Origin: Aliidiomarina indica
Lineage (GTDB): Bacteria; Pseudomonadota; Gammaproteobacteria; Enterobacterales; Alteromonadaceae
Assembly: GCF_015354615.1 (NCBI RefSeq)
Contig: NZ_JACAVQ010000010.1
Location: forward strand, 1 to 55,074
DNA length: 55,074 nucleotides
Reading direction: 5' to 3'
In this document: piece after piece, positions 34,510 through 43,337 of the stretch
Position numbering within the stretch: position 1 is the first letter of the stretch
Layout of the letters: each line of letters begins with the position of its first letter
Program-made: the position numbers and the translations under genes
Notes under the pieces: generated by a model
The model's database searches: none
Told to the model about the DNA's origin: nothing
What the model saw: the letters and a program-made list of their open reading frames with translations, nothing else

Positions 34510-35949
34510 TTAGCCGTATACAGTAAACGAATGGGTGTTCAGGTAGAGATGGGTGAAGATACTGGCGATATATCCCAAGAATATAACAGGCGCCCATTTT
34601 AAGTGGCTCATAAAGGTGTAATAGCCGCGCGCCTGCCCCATGAGTGCAACGCCTGCGGCAGAGCCTACCGAGAGTAAGCTACCTCCGGTACCTGCGGTGA
34701 GCGTTATCAATAGCCAGTGGCCATGGGACATTTCCGGTTCCATGGTCAGTACAGCAAACATCACAGGAATGTTATCAATCACCGCAGATGCCATACCTAA
34801 CACGATATTGGCATAGGTGGGGTTCCATTGAGTGTAGAGGAAATCGGACATTAAGCCTAAGTAGCCTAAGAATCCTAAACCGCCGACACACATGACGACG
34901 CCGTAGAAGAATAACAGGGTATCCCACTCGGCACGTGCAACCCGGCTAAATACGTCGAATGGCACCACACCACCAAGGCGCTTTAAGCGCTCTTGATCGC
35001 CGGCACGCTCGGCCATAGCCCGTTTGCGGGCAAGTGAACCAGGTAACGTCATCCGCAGGAAGTAGCCAAAGAATTGCAAGTAGCCAAGACCCATCATCAT
35101 GCCCAATACCGGCGGCAAATGAAGCAGCGTATGGCATGCTACCGCGGTCGCAATCGTAAGCATAAATAACAGGGTGATGCGAATAGCGCCGCGCTTGAGT
35201 TCGACCACTTCATCAGAGGCCACGGGTTTCTTATTCTCAACAAAGAAACTCATGATGATGGCAGGGATGGCGTAATTAACCACCGCTGGAACGAACAGCA
35301 CCAAAAATTCATTAATGTGCACGAGTCCTGCTTGCCAAACCATCAGGGTGGTAATATCGCCAAAGGGACTAAAGGCGCCGCCGGCGTTCGCGGCCACCAC
35401 AATATTCACACAACTTAGCGCGATAAACTTCTTGTCACCTTCCGCGACTTTCATGACCACCGCACACATCAATAACGCGGTAGTGAGGTTATCGGCAATG
35501 GGGGAGATAAAGAACGACAGGATACCGGTAATCCAAAACAACGACCGATAACTAAAGCCTTTGCGAATGAGCCAAGAGCGCAGCGCATCAAATAACCGAC
35601 GTTCTTCGAGGGCGTTGATATAGGTCATTGCCACAAGCAGGAATAACATAAGCTCGGCAAATTCGAGCAAGGTCGTTCGAAATGCACTCTCGGCGGCGGC
35701 TTGCATGCCGTGCTGTGTGTATACCCAGCCAATGATTATCCAAATAATCCCGGCGGCAACCAGAACCGGTTTGGATTTGCGCATGTGAAGCTTCTCTTCG
35801 CCCATAACCAAGATATAAGCGAGTGAAAAGATAACGAGAGCAAATATACCCAACCCAGTGCCAGTGAGATCCAGTTCTGGAGCTGCGGCAAACGCAGGGG
35901 GGCTCACCAACAAGGCGAAAACAGCGAGTAGTACAATTCTAAACGTCAT
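34510..35949 (-). CDS. nhaD: Na+/H+ antiporter, NhaD type
   Basis: Exchanges sodium for protons across the inner membrane, a common trait of marine and haloalkaliphilic bacteria. The product (479 residues from this start) has a cleavable-looking N-terminal helix and about 12-13 further helices. Family marks are FISPIADNLTTALLMCAVV, NAGGAFSPFGDITTLMVW and SAVIDNIPVMFAVLTM, with Asp residues in the paired discontinuous helices. The ATG at 35949 (MTFRIVLL) fits the family; a longer frame to 36021 adds 24 atypical residues. The 300 bases upstream to 36251 show no gene. Confidence 0.93.
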   Translation of the reverse strand: MTFRIVLLAVFALLVSPPAFAAAPELDLTGTGLGIFALVIFSLAYILVMGEEKLHMRKSKPVLVAAGIIWIIIGWVYTQHGMQAAAESAFRTTLLEFAELMLFLLVAMTYINALEERRLFDALRSWLIRKGFSYRSLFWITGILSFFISPIADNLTTALLMCAVVMKVAEGDKKFIALSCVNIVVAANAGGAFSPFGDITTLMVWQAGLVHINEFLVLFVPAVVNYAIPAIIMSFFVENKKPVASDEVVELKRGAIRITLLFMLTIATAVACHTLLHLPPVLGMMMGLGYLQFFGYFLRMTLPGSLARKRAMAERAGDQERLKRLGGVVPFDVFSRVARAEWDTLLFFYGVVMCVGGLGFLGYLGLMSDFLYTQWNPTYANIVLGMASAVIDNIPVMFAVLTMEPEMSHGHWLLITLTAGTGGSLLSVGSAAGVALMGQARGYYTFMSHLKWAPVIFLGYIASIFTHLYLNTHSFTVYG

Positions 35950-36251
35950 GGTTAAACCTGTAACTCGAGCATAGAGTATGTAACGCCCGAGAGGTGCGGG
36001 AGCCGCACGATTCACGAGCAAGGCGAGTATGTTTTGCGGGAGTATTATCGGCAGGAATCCGAGTTGATTGACAAAATCTTATTATCGACGGCCAATCGAA
36101 TCCCCATCCCCCTGCAAAAGCGGCGCAAGATTATCATATACTGGTAAAAATACACGCAAAATTTAACCGAGACTTAACATTTTTAGAGGTAACCCAAAAA
36201 GGGGAGGAGGGGGCGATGAAAATCTCGATAAATCACTTAGAAACGCGCAAT

Positions 36252-36281
36252 AAAAAAGCCTGTTCGCGAGAACAGGCTTTC
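36252..36281 (-). terminator. Terminator of tRNA-Phe
   Basis: On the minus strand AAAGCCTGTTCTCGCGAACAGGCTTTTTTA: a stem of at least 10 bases (AAAGCCTGTT / AACAGGCTTT) followed by Ts, 22 bases past the CCA end of the tRNA. It is nearly symmetrical and could also work rightward. Confidence 0.9.
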
Positions 36282-36302
36282 TTAATTTCTTACTTAAATA
36301 AA

Positions 36303-36378
36303 TGGTGCCCAGAGGCGGAATCGAACCACCGACACGGGGATTTTCAATCCCCTGCTCTACCGACTGAGCTATCTGGGC
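36303..36378 (-). tRNA. tRNA-Phe (GAA)
   Basis: 76 bases, with the acceptor stem GCCCAGA / TCTGGGC, D-arm AGCTCAGTCGGTAGAGC, anticodon stem GGGGA / TCCCC around loop TTGAAAA (anticodon GAA), T-arm with GGTTCGATTCC, and the CCA encoded. All arms pair. A promoter and a terminator flank it, so it is transcribed alone. Confidence 0.97.
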
Positions 36379-36421
36379 ATCCGGGTTGAGCCAAACCAGT
36401 AGTGGCTAAGCAACAACGGGT

Positions 36422-36482
36422 GCAATTAAACGTGTTTGCAGGATTGAAGTCAACCGCTTTTTGTCGGTTCACGTTTAATTGC
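36422..36482. repeat. 13-base inverted repeat around the tRNA-Phe promoter
   Basis: GCAATTAAACGTG (36422-36434) and CACGTTTAATTGC (36470-36482) are perfect inverted copies separated by 35 bases. The left arm contains the -10 box of the tRNA promoter; the right arm lies just upstream of its -35 box. Confidence 0.85.
36425..36453 (-). promoter_or_regulatory. Sigma-70 promoter of tRNA-Phe
   Basis: On the minus strand: TTGACT (-35), a 17-base spacer and TTTAAT (-10), then a GC-rich discriminator (TGCACCCG) as in stable-RNA promoters. The tRNA 5' end is about 45 bases downstream. Confidence 0.8.
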
Positions 36483-36523
36483 TCAGGAAATGCACATTTT
36501 TCTACATTAGCCGTTTGCGTTGT

Positions 36524-38434
36524 CTATTTATCGTGACGAAGATAGGTGGTACCGGCCAAACAACGCTCGTAAAAATCAGTCCAACGCACACCTTCTCGTG
36601 GCGCTAAATTGCCTTTGCGAATTTGCTTATCCACCGATTTCTTCACCATCTTTGCCATGTAATCGGTGTTGTACTGCATGGTCTCCAGTACTTTCTCCGC
36701 ACTATGTCCCGGTACAATTTCTTCAATGTAGAAAGCGCCTGGTTCATCGTCATGACTAAAAATGTGAACTTCAGCCAAGCGGCCGAATAAGTTATGCATA
36801 TCGCCCATAACATCCTGGTAGGCACCGGTGAGGAACATACCGATAGGGTAGGATTCCCCCTTGTTTAAACGGTGCATAGGAATGTTATCGCTGATGTGAT
36901 TGCTTTCGATGTACTTGCCAATTTTACCGTCACTATCACAGGTGATATCAGCAATCGACACGCGCACTGACGGTTGTTCATTAAGACGCGTGAGTGGGAC
37001 GATGGGTAAAAGCTGACCAATTGCCCAGGTATCTGCGGCCGACTGGAATATCGACATATTCGCCAAATACTGGCTTGCCAAGGTATCTTCGAGCTCACCC
37101 AACTCTTGGATATGACGGGTTTCTTCATCCAATGATTGATGAATATCCTTGAGCGTCATCCAATACATGGTATCGATTTTTGCCATCTCGCGAATCGTCA
37201 AAATACCAAGCTTAAAGGCTTCATAGGCACTTTGTTTGTATGCCGCGGCATCGTTAAAACGCTCTTGCGGGTGCAAATCGTTGGCGCCGATAAGCTCACG
37301 CATGTTACTCACTAATACGTGTTCGTCTTTCTCAAACTCGATATTAAAATCAGTGGCGCTAGGGTTTACTTCACCTACCACATTGGTCACCACAAGACTG
37401 TGGTGCGCGGTAATGGCGCGGCCACTTTCGCTGACCAAATTAGGATGGGCCACTTTTTCTAAATCACAGATTTGCTTTACGCCATAAACCACGTCGGCAA
37501 CGTATTCCTCGGTAGAGTAATTGCGCGAGGAGTCTGTTGTGGTACTGCTACCATCGTAATCAATGCCTAAACCACCGCCGATATCTAAATATTCGAGTGG
37601 AACGCCCATTTGTACGAGTTTGGCGTACAAGCGCGCGCCCTCGGTGACCGCTTCTTTTACTTTGCGGATATCGGATAATTGGCTGCCAATATGGAAATGC
37701 AAAAGCTTGGCACAGTGCAGCATTTCATTTTCTTTGAGATATTCGATGGCATTGACGATCTCAGCAATGCTTAAGCCAAATTTGGCTCTATCGCCAGAAG
37801 AGCTCGACCATTTTCCGGTGCTACGAACCATCATTTTTGAGCGCAAACCAATTAATGGCTCGATTTTGAATTTCTTGGCGAGGCGCACCAGCATTTCGAG
37901 TTCAGAGAACTTCTCGACTACCACGATCATGCGCCGCCCGAGGTGTCTGCCGAGCAGCGCGAGGGTGAGGTAATCTTCGTCTTTGTAGCCGTTTAAAATC
38001 GTTAGTGCTTCGGGGTTTTCGTTGTACGCCATAACCGCCATAAGCTCGGGCTTTGAGCCGGCTTCAAGACCATAGTTATAGGGTTCACCCGCGTCTAAAA
38101 TTTCCTCTACCACTTCCCGCATTTGATTTACTTTAATGGGGTACACGCCCACATAGCGCCCTTCGTAATCGGCGCTATTAATGGTTTCGCGGAAGGTTTC
38201 ATTAAGAATTTCTACTTGCGAGCGCAAAATATCGTGAAAACGGATAACGGCAGGGAACTCGATTCCCTCTGCCTTCATTTCATCGAGAACTTCCTGCATG
38301 TCGATAAACACATCAGGTTTGCGATGATTTGGAGAAATTTGAATATTACCGTGCTCGCCAATGGAGAAATATCCAGCACCCCAGCGTTTTACGCCATATA
38401 GACTTTCTGCATCTTCAATTGACCACTGGCTCAT
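36524..38434 (-). CDS. speA: Biosynthetic arginine decarboxylase
   Basis: Decarboxylates arginine to agmatine, the first step of putrescine synthesis by the agmatine route. The 636-residue product is the SpeA length. PLP-binding YPIKVNQ lies near residue 100, followed by GLEAGSKPELM, HFHIGSQLSDI and VSESGRAI of fold type III decarboxylases. speB follows functionally: the speB stop overlaps this start by 4 bases (ATGA), with speB upstream, so translation is probably coupled. It ends 145 bases before the tRNA-Phe region. Confidence 0.95.
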   Translation of the reverse strand: MSQWSIEDAESLYGVKRWGAGYFSIGEHGNIQISPNHRKPDVFIDMQEVLDEMKAEGIEFPAVIRFHDILRSQVEILNETFRETINSADYEGRYVGVYPIKVNQMREVVEEILDAGEPYNYGLEAGSKPELMAVMAYNENPEALTILNGYKDEDYLTLALLGRHLGRRMIVVVEKFSELEMLVRLAKKFKIEPLIGLRSKMMVRSTGKWSSSSGDRAKFGLSIAEIVNAIEYLKENEMLHCAKLLHFHIGSQLSDIRKVKEAVTEGARLYAKLVQMGVPLEYLDIGGGLGIDYDGSSTTTDSSRNYSTEEYVADVVYGVKQICDLEKVAHPNLVSESGRAITAHHSLVVTNVVGEVNPSATDFNIEFEKDEHVLVSNMRELIGANDLHPQERFNDAAAYKQSAYEAFKLGILTIREMAKIDTMYWMTLKDIHQSLDEETRHIQELGELEDTLASQYLANMSIFQSAADTWAIGQLLPIVPLTRLNEQPSVRVSIADITCDSDGKIGKYIESNHISDNIPMHRLNKGESYPIGMFLTGAYQDVMGDMHNLFGRLAEVHIFSHDDEPGAFYIEEIVPGHSAEKVLETMQYNTDYMAKMVKKSVDKQIRKGNLAPREGVRWTDFYERCLAGTTYLRHDK

Positions 38435-39348
38435 CGACGGCCTTCCTCCAAGGTTAATAGCAATTCGCGGACAACTTTGGCCGCAAACACATCTGAATTT
38501 CCAGTAGGATCGATCTGTGGTGAGAGTTCAACCACGTCACACCCTACAAAATTGCGCTCTCGTAATAACTTGATCAAGCTCACGAACGAGTGAAAATCTT
38601 CTCCGCCGGGCTCCGGTGTGCCGGTGCCAGGAAGAAACGATGGATCGAAGTAATCGAGGTCCAACGTAAGATAAATTGGGCGGTCGCCTGGAATGTTGGC
38701 GACGCTATCGAGAAAATCTTTACGCGATGTGCGCACGGTACCGTGCTCACGCATGTATTGATATTCCTCGCGTGTTCCTGAGCGGATGCCATATTGAATT
38801 AGCTGATGACCAGGCCCGAAATGATCGAGCGCGCGGCGAATAATCGACGCGTGTGAATAGTGGTAACCGGTGAAACCGTCACGCAAATCTGCGTGCGCAT
38901 CAAGATGCAGCAACACCAAATCAGGGTATTGCTTAAGATACTTGACGATAGGTGCGTAGGAGATTGAGTGTTCTCCGCCTAGTGTAAGCACTTTAACCTG
39001 CTCGCTTTCGAGATCGATCGGCTCGAATATTTGGTTAAAGTCGTCAGAAGCATACTTCCACTGAGTTTCAACATCGGTACTTTCACCCAACTGCAGATTA
39101 CCTAGATCATAGAACTCATGATCGTCTAAGTCTGCGTCTAAATAGGGAGAATAGGATTCAATATCCTCAGAGATCGAACGTAATCCGTTCGGCCCATAAC
39201 GGGTGCCTTTGCGGAAACAGGCGGTGCCATCGAATCCAAAACCGATAATATAGGTTTTGTTCGACTGGATTTCCGTCGCCAAATCCGCGCCAAAATAAGC
39301 GCGTACCGGTTCGTCCAATGGTACCGGAACAGGGAATGTGTTAGCCAA
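38431..39348 (-). CDS. speB: Agmatinase (ureohydrolase)
   Basis: Hydrolyses agmatine to putrescine and urea, using the product of speA, which overlaps its 3' end by 4 bases. The 305-residue product carries the manganese ligands of the arginase family: GGEHSISY, LHLDAHADLRD and LTLDLDYFDPSFLPGTG. The start appears to be TTG, with AGGTGA about 8 bases upstream; no ATG lies near the natural N-terminus. Guanidinobutyrase or another ureohydrolase is possible from sequence alone, but the speA linkage argues for agmatinase. Confidence 0.92.
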   Translation of the reverse strand: MANTFPVPVPLDEPVRAYFGADLATEIQSNKTYIIGFGFDGTACFRKGTRYGPNGLRSISEDIESYSPYLDADLDDHEFYDLGNLQLGESTDVETQWKYASDDFNQIFEPIDLESEQVKVLTLGGEHSISYAPIVKYLKQYPDLVLLHLDAHADLRDGFTGYHYSHASIIRRALDHFGPGHQLIQYGIRSGTREEYQYMREHGTVRTSRKDFLDSVANIPGDRPIYLTLDLDYFDPSFLPGTGTPEPGGEDFHSFVSLIKLLRERNFVGCDVVELSPQIDPTGNSDVFAAKVVRELLLTLEEGRR

Positions 39349-39409
39349 TTTCCAATCACCTTCTGTGTTTGCTCAGAGAATTTCACGCATGGTCAAAAAA
39401 GGGCCGACA

Positions 39410-40423
39410 TTATGCGGTTTTACTCCCCTTTTTTGAAGCGAAATTTACGCCTTGAAGCCCTAATTGTAGCTGAACTAAACGAGGGTCAAGTGGTTTATCC
39501 CGTTCAAAGGTTAAATGCAGTGGAACTTCCACCACATGTTCTTGCTCGAGACCAATCATGATTTGTGACTTTCCATCTATTACGGCATGCACAGCAGCAT
39601 GGCCCAATTGCATCGCTAAAATTCGATCTTGGGCATTGGGGCGACCGCCCCGCTGAATGTGTCCTAAGGGGCACGGGTGACAGGTGACGCCGGTTGCTTT
39701 TGATAAGTTTGTGGCAAGTCCGGAAACACCCCCGGGCCACAAGTTTTCCGAGACCACCACCACATAGCTACTGTCGGGAAACGCGCTGCGTGCCTGTAAT
39801 ATGGCATCGGCCATTTCGGCAAGTTTCGGTTGTGGTTCAAGTTCAGGAAGGAGCATGGCTTCGGCGGAGCTAGCGATGGCGGCGTGCAAGCCGATGAAAC
39901 CCGCATGGCGGCCCATCACTTCGATTAAAAATACACGAGCCATGGCTTCTGCGGTTTCACGGACGCGGTCAATCGCTTCCATGGCGGTGTCGACGGCTGT
40001 GGAAAAGCCGATGGTGGTATCGGTACCCGCCAAATCGTTGTCGATGGTTCCAGGAATACCGATTACTTGACCCTTCCAGTATTTCGCTAAGTGGTCTGCG
40101 CCCTGAAAAGAACCATCGCCGCCGATGACAAGGAGTGCACTAATGTCGTGGGCGTCTAAAACTTTTGCCGCGTCTTTCGCGCGGGCAACTTCGCGAAACT
40201 CAGGGTAGCGCGAGCTTTTTAAAAAGGTTCCGCCGCGCTGGCTCACAAGGCGCATATCGTCTGGATGCAACGGTTGATTTAAATCATCGACAATGCCACG
40301 AAAGCCGTGGCGAAACCCGATCACTTCAACATCATGTTGCCAGGCAGTGATAACAACCGCCCGAATACATGCGTTCATGCCAGGTGCATCACCGCCGCTG
40401 GTGATCACAGCGATTTTCTTCAT
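39410..40423 (-). CDS. pfkA: ATP-dependent 6-phosphofructokinase
   Basis: Phosphorylates fructose-6-phosphate in glycolysis. The 337-residue product has the PFK-A motifs TSGGDAPGMNACIR (ATP/phosphate loop), GGDGSFQGA and PGTIDNDLAGTD (catalytic Asp) and EVMGRHAG (substrate). Gly104 in GGDGS, where pyrophosphate enzymes have Asp, indicates ATP use. It stands 61 bases upstream of speB on the same strand; they may share transcripts, though the functions are unrelated. Confidence 0.94.
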   Translation of the reverse strand: MKKIAVITSGGDAPGMNACIRAVVITAWQHDVEVIGFRHGFRGIVDDLNQPLHPDDMRLVSQRGGTFLKSSRYPEFREVARAKDAAKVLDAHDISALLVIGGDGSFQGADHLAKYWKGQVIGIPGTIDNDLAGTDTTIGFSTAVDTAMEAIDRVRETAEAMARVFLIEVMGRHAGFIGLHAAIASSAEAMLLPELEPQPKLAEMADAILQARSAFPDSSYVVVVSENLWPGGVSGLATNLSKATGVTCHPCPLGHIQRGGRPNAQDRILAMQLGHAAVHAVIDGKSQIMIGLEQEHVVEVPLHLTFERDKPLDPRLVQLQLGLQGVNFASKKGSKTA

Positions 40424-40565
40424 TGCATTATCCTTACATCCTTGTGCAGCATGAACCGCACAAACTATTTCGTTATAACTATACAGCTTAACGGCAATTC
40501 AAACGCTGACCAAGTGCGATTTTCCAGTTACACTCAGCTTTTCTGCAAATTTAAGGGTTTTTGCC

Positions 40566-41612
40566 ATGGTTCGAATCCAATTAGACGATCTTTTGCACTT
40601 TACAGAAACGTGTTTAATCCGTGCCGGCGCTCACCAAGCGATCGCGCAGGTGATGGCAAACTCGTTAGTGCAGGGGGATCTGCTCGGATACCGGACCCAT
40701 GGTGTGCGCCGACTGCCTTACAATGTGAAGCAGCTGCAATCGAATAAAATGCGTCGACATGGGGAGCCACAAATCCTTCGAAGACGCGCTGCGATTGAAA
40801 CCTGGGATGCCGAATCGTTATCGGGTTTGTATGTTGCGCCTATGGCGGTGCGGCGTGCTATGGCGATGGCTAAGTCGGCGGGGACGGGCACTGTTGTGGT
40901 AAAACGCTGTGAGCATGTGGCGAGCTTAGCGGCCTATCTTCAACAAGCGACCGAGCAAGGCCTATTAATTACCATGATTGCGGCAACACCAGCACAAGCG
41001 AGCGTAGCTCCTCATGGCGCACGCTCTCCGGTGTTCTCACCCAACCCTTATGGCATGGGCATTCCCACTAGCAGCACGCCGATATTGTTAGATATGAGTT
41101 TTTCCATGACCGCTGCGGGCAAAGTTCGGCAAGCCTATGATCGGAAAGAACGCTTACCGTGGCCTGCGATTGTGACAAAATCGGGTGAAATTACGGATGA
41201 TCCTGCGGCGTATATTGACCATGGCGGGGCGATCCTTCCACTAGGAGGCTCCGACTTAGGCTACAAAGGCTATGGTTTGTGTCTTATGAGTGAGATTTTC
41301 ACCCTTGCGCTTTCCAATCATGGTCGCTTGCATGGTGCTCATGATGGCGAAATGAACACCTTGTATGTGCAAGTAAGTGATCCGGAAGCCTTTGGCACCC
41401 GCCAAGATTTTCTGGCGGTCACCGATGATTTACTGGAGCGCTGTCGTGGTGCTGAGGCTATTCATCCGGCAGAACCAGTGCGCATTCCAGGCGAACGCGC
41501 ACTGACCCTGGCGGAAGAGCAGCAGCGTTTGGGTGTGGAGCTCGACGAGCTAACGTGGCCGCGTTTGCAACACCTCGCCGATAAATTAAATGTAACTCTC
41601 CCTCGCGTGTAA
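40566..41612 (+). CDS. Ldh-family malate/lactate/ureidoglycolate dehydrogenase
   Basis: The 348-residue product belongs to the NAD(P)-dependent type 2 malate/L-lactate dehydrogenase family (not the Rossmann LDH/MDH type). Marks: GDLLGYRTHGVRRLP near the N-terminus (catalytic His), FSPNPYGMGIPTSSTPILLDMS and GGSDLGYKGYGLCLMSEIF. The substrate among 2-hydroxy/2-oxo acids is not predictable. It is convergent with pdxH, with 31 bases between the stops. Confidence 0.88.
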   Translation: MVRIQLDDLLHFTETCLIRAGAHQAIAQVMANSLVQGDLLGYRTHGVRRLPYNVKQLQSNKMRRHGEPQILRRRAAIETWDAESLSGLYVAPMAVRRAMAMAKSAGTGTVVVKRCEHVASLAAYLQQATEQGLLITMIAATPAQASVAPHGARSPVFSPNPYGMGIPTSSTPILLDMSFSMTAAGKVRQAYDRKERLPWPAIVTKSGEITDDPAAYIDHGGAILPLGGSDLGYKGYGLCLMSEIFTLALSNHGRLHGAHDGEMNTLYVQVSDPEAFGTRQDFLAVTDDLLERCRGAEAIHPAEPVRIPGERALTLAEEQQRLGVELDELTWPRLQHLADKLNVTLPRV

Positions 41613-41643
41613 GCGTGAGACCTCGGGTTAAAATTTGAACAAA

Positions 41644-42282
41644 TTAAGGCTGTAAGCGCTCGACCTGCCACTGTTCATCACTGCGAGAGTAGCGAAAACG
41701 GTCGTGCAGGCGGGCAGAACGGCCCTGCCAAAACTCAAATTGCTCTGGAACAATGCGAAAGCCACCCCAAAATGGGGGCAATGGGACCGGATCAACGTCG
41801 GCGAATTTTTCTTCAACAGCGCGGACACGGGCATCAAGGGCATCACGGCCATGGATGATTTCGCTTTGCTGAGATGCCCAAGCCGCTAGCTGGCTCGCCC
41901 GCGGACGGGATTGAAAGTAGCTCTCATTTTCTGCATTCGTGAGTTTTTCAGCTTTACCTACTATGGTGATTTGGCGCTCTAGTGGTAACCACGCAAAATG
42001 GATACTGCAATGGGGGTTTGCGCTGAGCTGGCGCCCTTTCTGGCTCTCATAATTGGTATAAAACACAAAGCCGTCTGGGCTTGCGTCTTTGAGTAACACG
42101 ACTCGCTGCGTAGGCAGGTTATCGGCGCAGGTGGCAAGCACCATGGCCGTTGGATCTAAGCTCCATTCACTTTGCAAGGTTTCATCAAACCATTGCTGAA
42201 ACTGCGTGAATGGATCTGGATTCATATCATTAAAGTTAAGTTCGCGCCGGATATAGTCGCGGCGAATATCCTTCATACTCAT
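41644..42282 (-). CDS. pdxH: Pyridoxamine 5'-phosphate oxidase
   Basis: FMN enzyme that oxidises pyridoxine/pyridoxamine phosphate to PLP, used by SpeA nearby among many others. The 212-residue product is the typical length. Marks: RREYIRRE-like start (MKDIRRDYIRREL), PTQRVVLLKDASPDGFVFYTNYESQKGRQL (FMN binding), ESYFQSRPRASQLAAWAS and the C-terminal RLHDRFRYSR. It starts 13 bases after the response-regulator gene on the same strand. Confidence 0.95.
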   Translation of the reverse strand: MSMKDIRRDYIRRELNFNDMNPDPFTQFQQWFDETLQSEWSLDPTAMVLATCADNLPTQRVVLLKDASPDGFVFYTNYESQKGRQLSANPHCSIHFAWLPLERQITIVGKAEKLTNAENESYFQSRPRASQLAAWASQQSEIIHGRDALDARVRAVEEKFADVDPVPLPPFWGGFRIVPEQFEFWQGRSARLHDRFRYSRSDEQWQVERLQP

Positions 42283-42295
42283 ACAAAACCCTTAT

Positions 42296-43255
42296 CTAAC
42301 GTTGCTGGCTAATTAACTCTGCATGTTCAAATGCAATGGCCGTGTTGTTCATAAAGAGTGTGAGCAAATTTTTATCGTTGTCCGATAACTCGCTGATGCC
42401 TTGGATGTACAGCAAGTAAAAATGCTTAGCACTAGTACGGTATAAGCCGTAATAAGTTTCATTATGAATTTCATAAGCAACGGGTTCTTTGCGTTGGCGC
42501 AAAGTATGAATAATTTGTTGGTCGTGTTCTTGTTTTAGCCTACTGCCTACTTGCTCTTTGTACTTGCCCGTAGCCGCAATAATTGAAAAGGGCTCATCAT
42601 CATGCCCGGAAGCTGTGTAGCCTTCGAGGTTGAGCTTGCAGTAGGCGGCAGCGTCGGAGCGGGTGAGCAGCGCAACGAGTTGCTCAAGAATGCCCTGGCT
42701 GAGTTGATTTACCGATTGCGCCGAGAATATTTCTGCCGATGCCTTAATAATGCGTTCAAGACCGGACTTGTAGCGCTCGATTGATTGAAGATCGCGAAAG
42801 GCACGAAGGCTAGAGTACATCAAGGTAACGAGTTTTCGATAAGTTAACTCGGTTTTTTCTTTGTAATCATCAATGTCGTATTTAGCGATCACTTCTTCTT
42901 CGGGCGCTTGTCCCGGCTGGCCAGTACGCAGCACAATGCGCACCAGATGATTTTGTAACACCTCGCGGGTCCATCGCGCGATATCGAGCCCTGCGTGATC
43001 AGATTCCATGACTACATCGAGGAGCATGAGGGCATAATCATCACGCTCTTGTAATTTTCGCTTTGCTTCTTCGCCTGAATACGCAGAGTGAAACTGCAAC
43101 GGACGCTTATCGAGTTTAAAATCGGACAACGCCATGCGGGTAATGACATGAATTTCTTCATCGTCATCGACAACCAAAATATGAAATGGCTCTCTCGTTT
43201 CTGCTTGAGTCGCGGGGGTCGTAGGCTCATCAGCAAACAGAAATTGATCTGTCAT
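42296..43255 (-). CDS. Response regulator with DUF3369 domain
   Basis: The 319-residue product has a receiver domain (about 25-150) with FHILVVDDDEEIH and the phosphoacceptor in MLLDVVMESD. A DUF3369 domain follows (about 165-310), a GAF-like sensory module usually placed between a receiver and an HD-GYP or other output domain. Here the protein ends after DUF3369 with no recognised output domain. It may act through protein contact. No cognate kinase is encoded nearby. It is followed by pdxH, probably co-transcribed. Confidence 0.88.
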   Translation of the reverse strand: MTDQFLFADEPTTPATQAETREPFHILVVDDDEEIHVITRMALSDFKLDKRPLQFHSAYSGEEAKRKLQERDDYALMLLDVVMESDHAGLDIARWTREVLQNHLVRIVLRTGQPGQAPEEEVIAKYDIDDYKEKTELTYRKLVTLMYSSLRAFRDLQSIERYKSGLERIIKASAEIFSAQSVNQLSQGILEQLVALLTRSDAAAYCKLNLEGYTASGHDDEPFSIIAATGKYKEQVGSRLKQEHDQQIIHTLRQRKEPVAYEIHNETYYGLYRTSAKHFYLLYIQGISELSDNDKNLLTLFMNNTAIAFEHAELISQQR

Positions 43256-43337
43256 TGGAATCTTCCTTGCTCAATTAAGCAGCATTCAGGTGCTGCAAAT
43301 GATGCTTTGCAGCTTACCTGAAAATACTAAGATTTGC

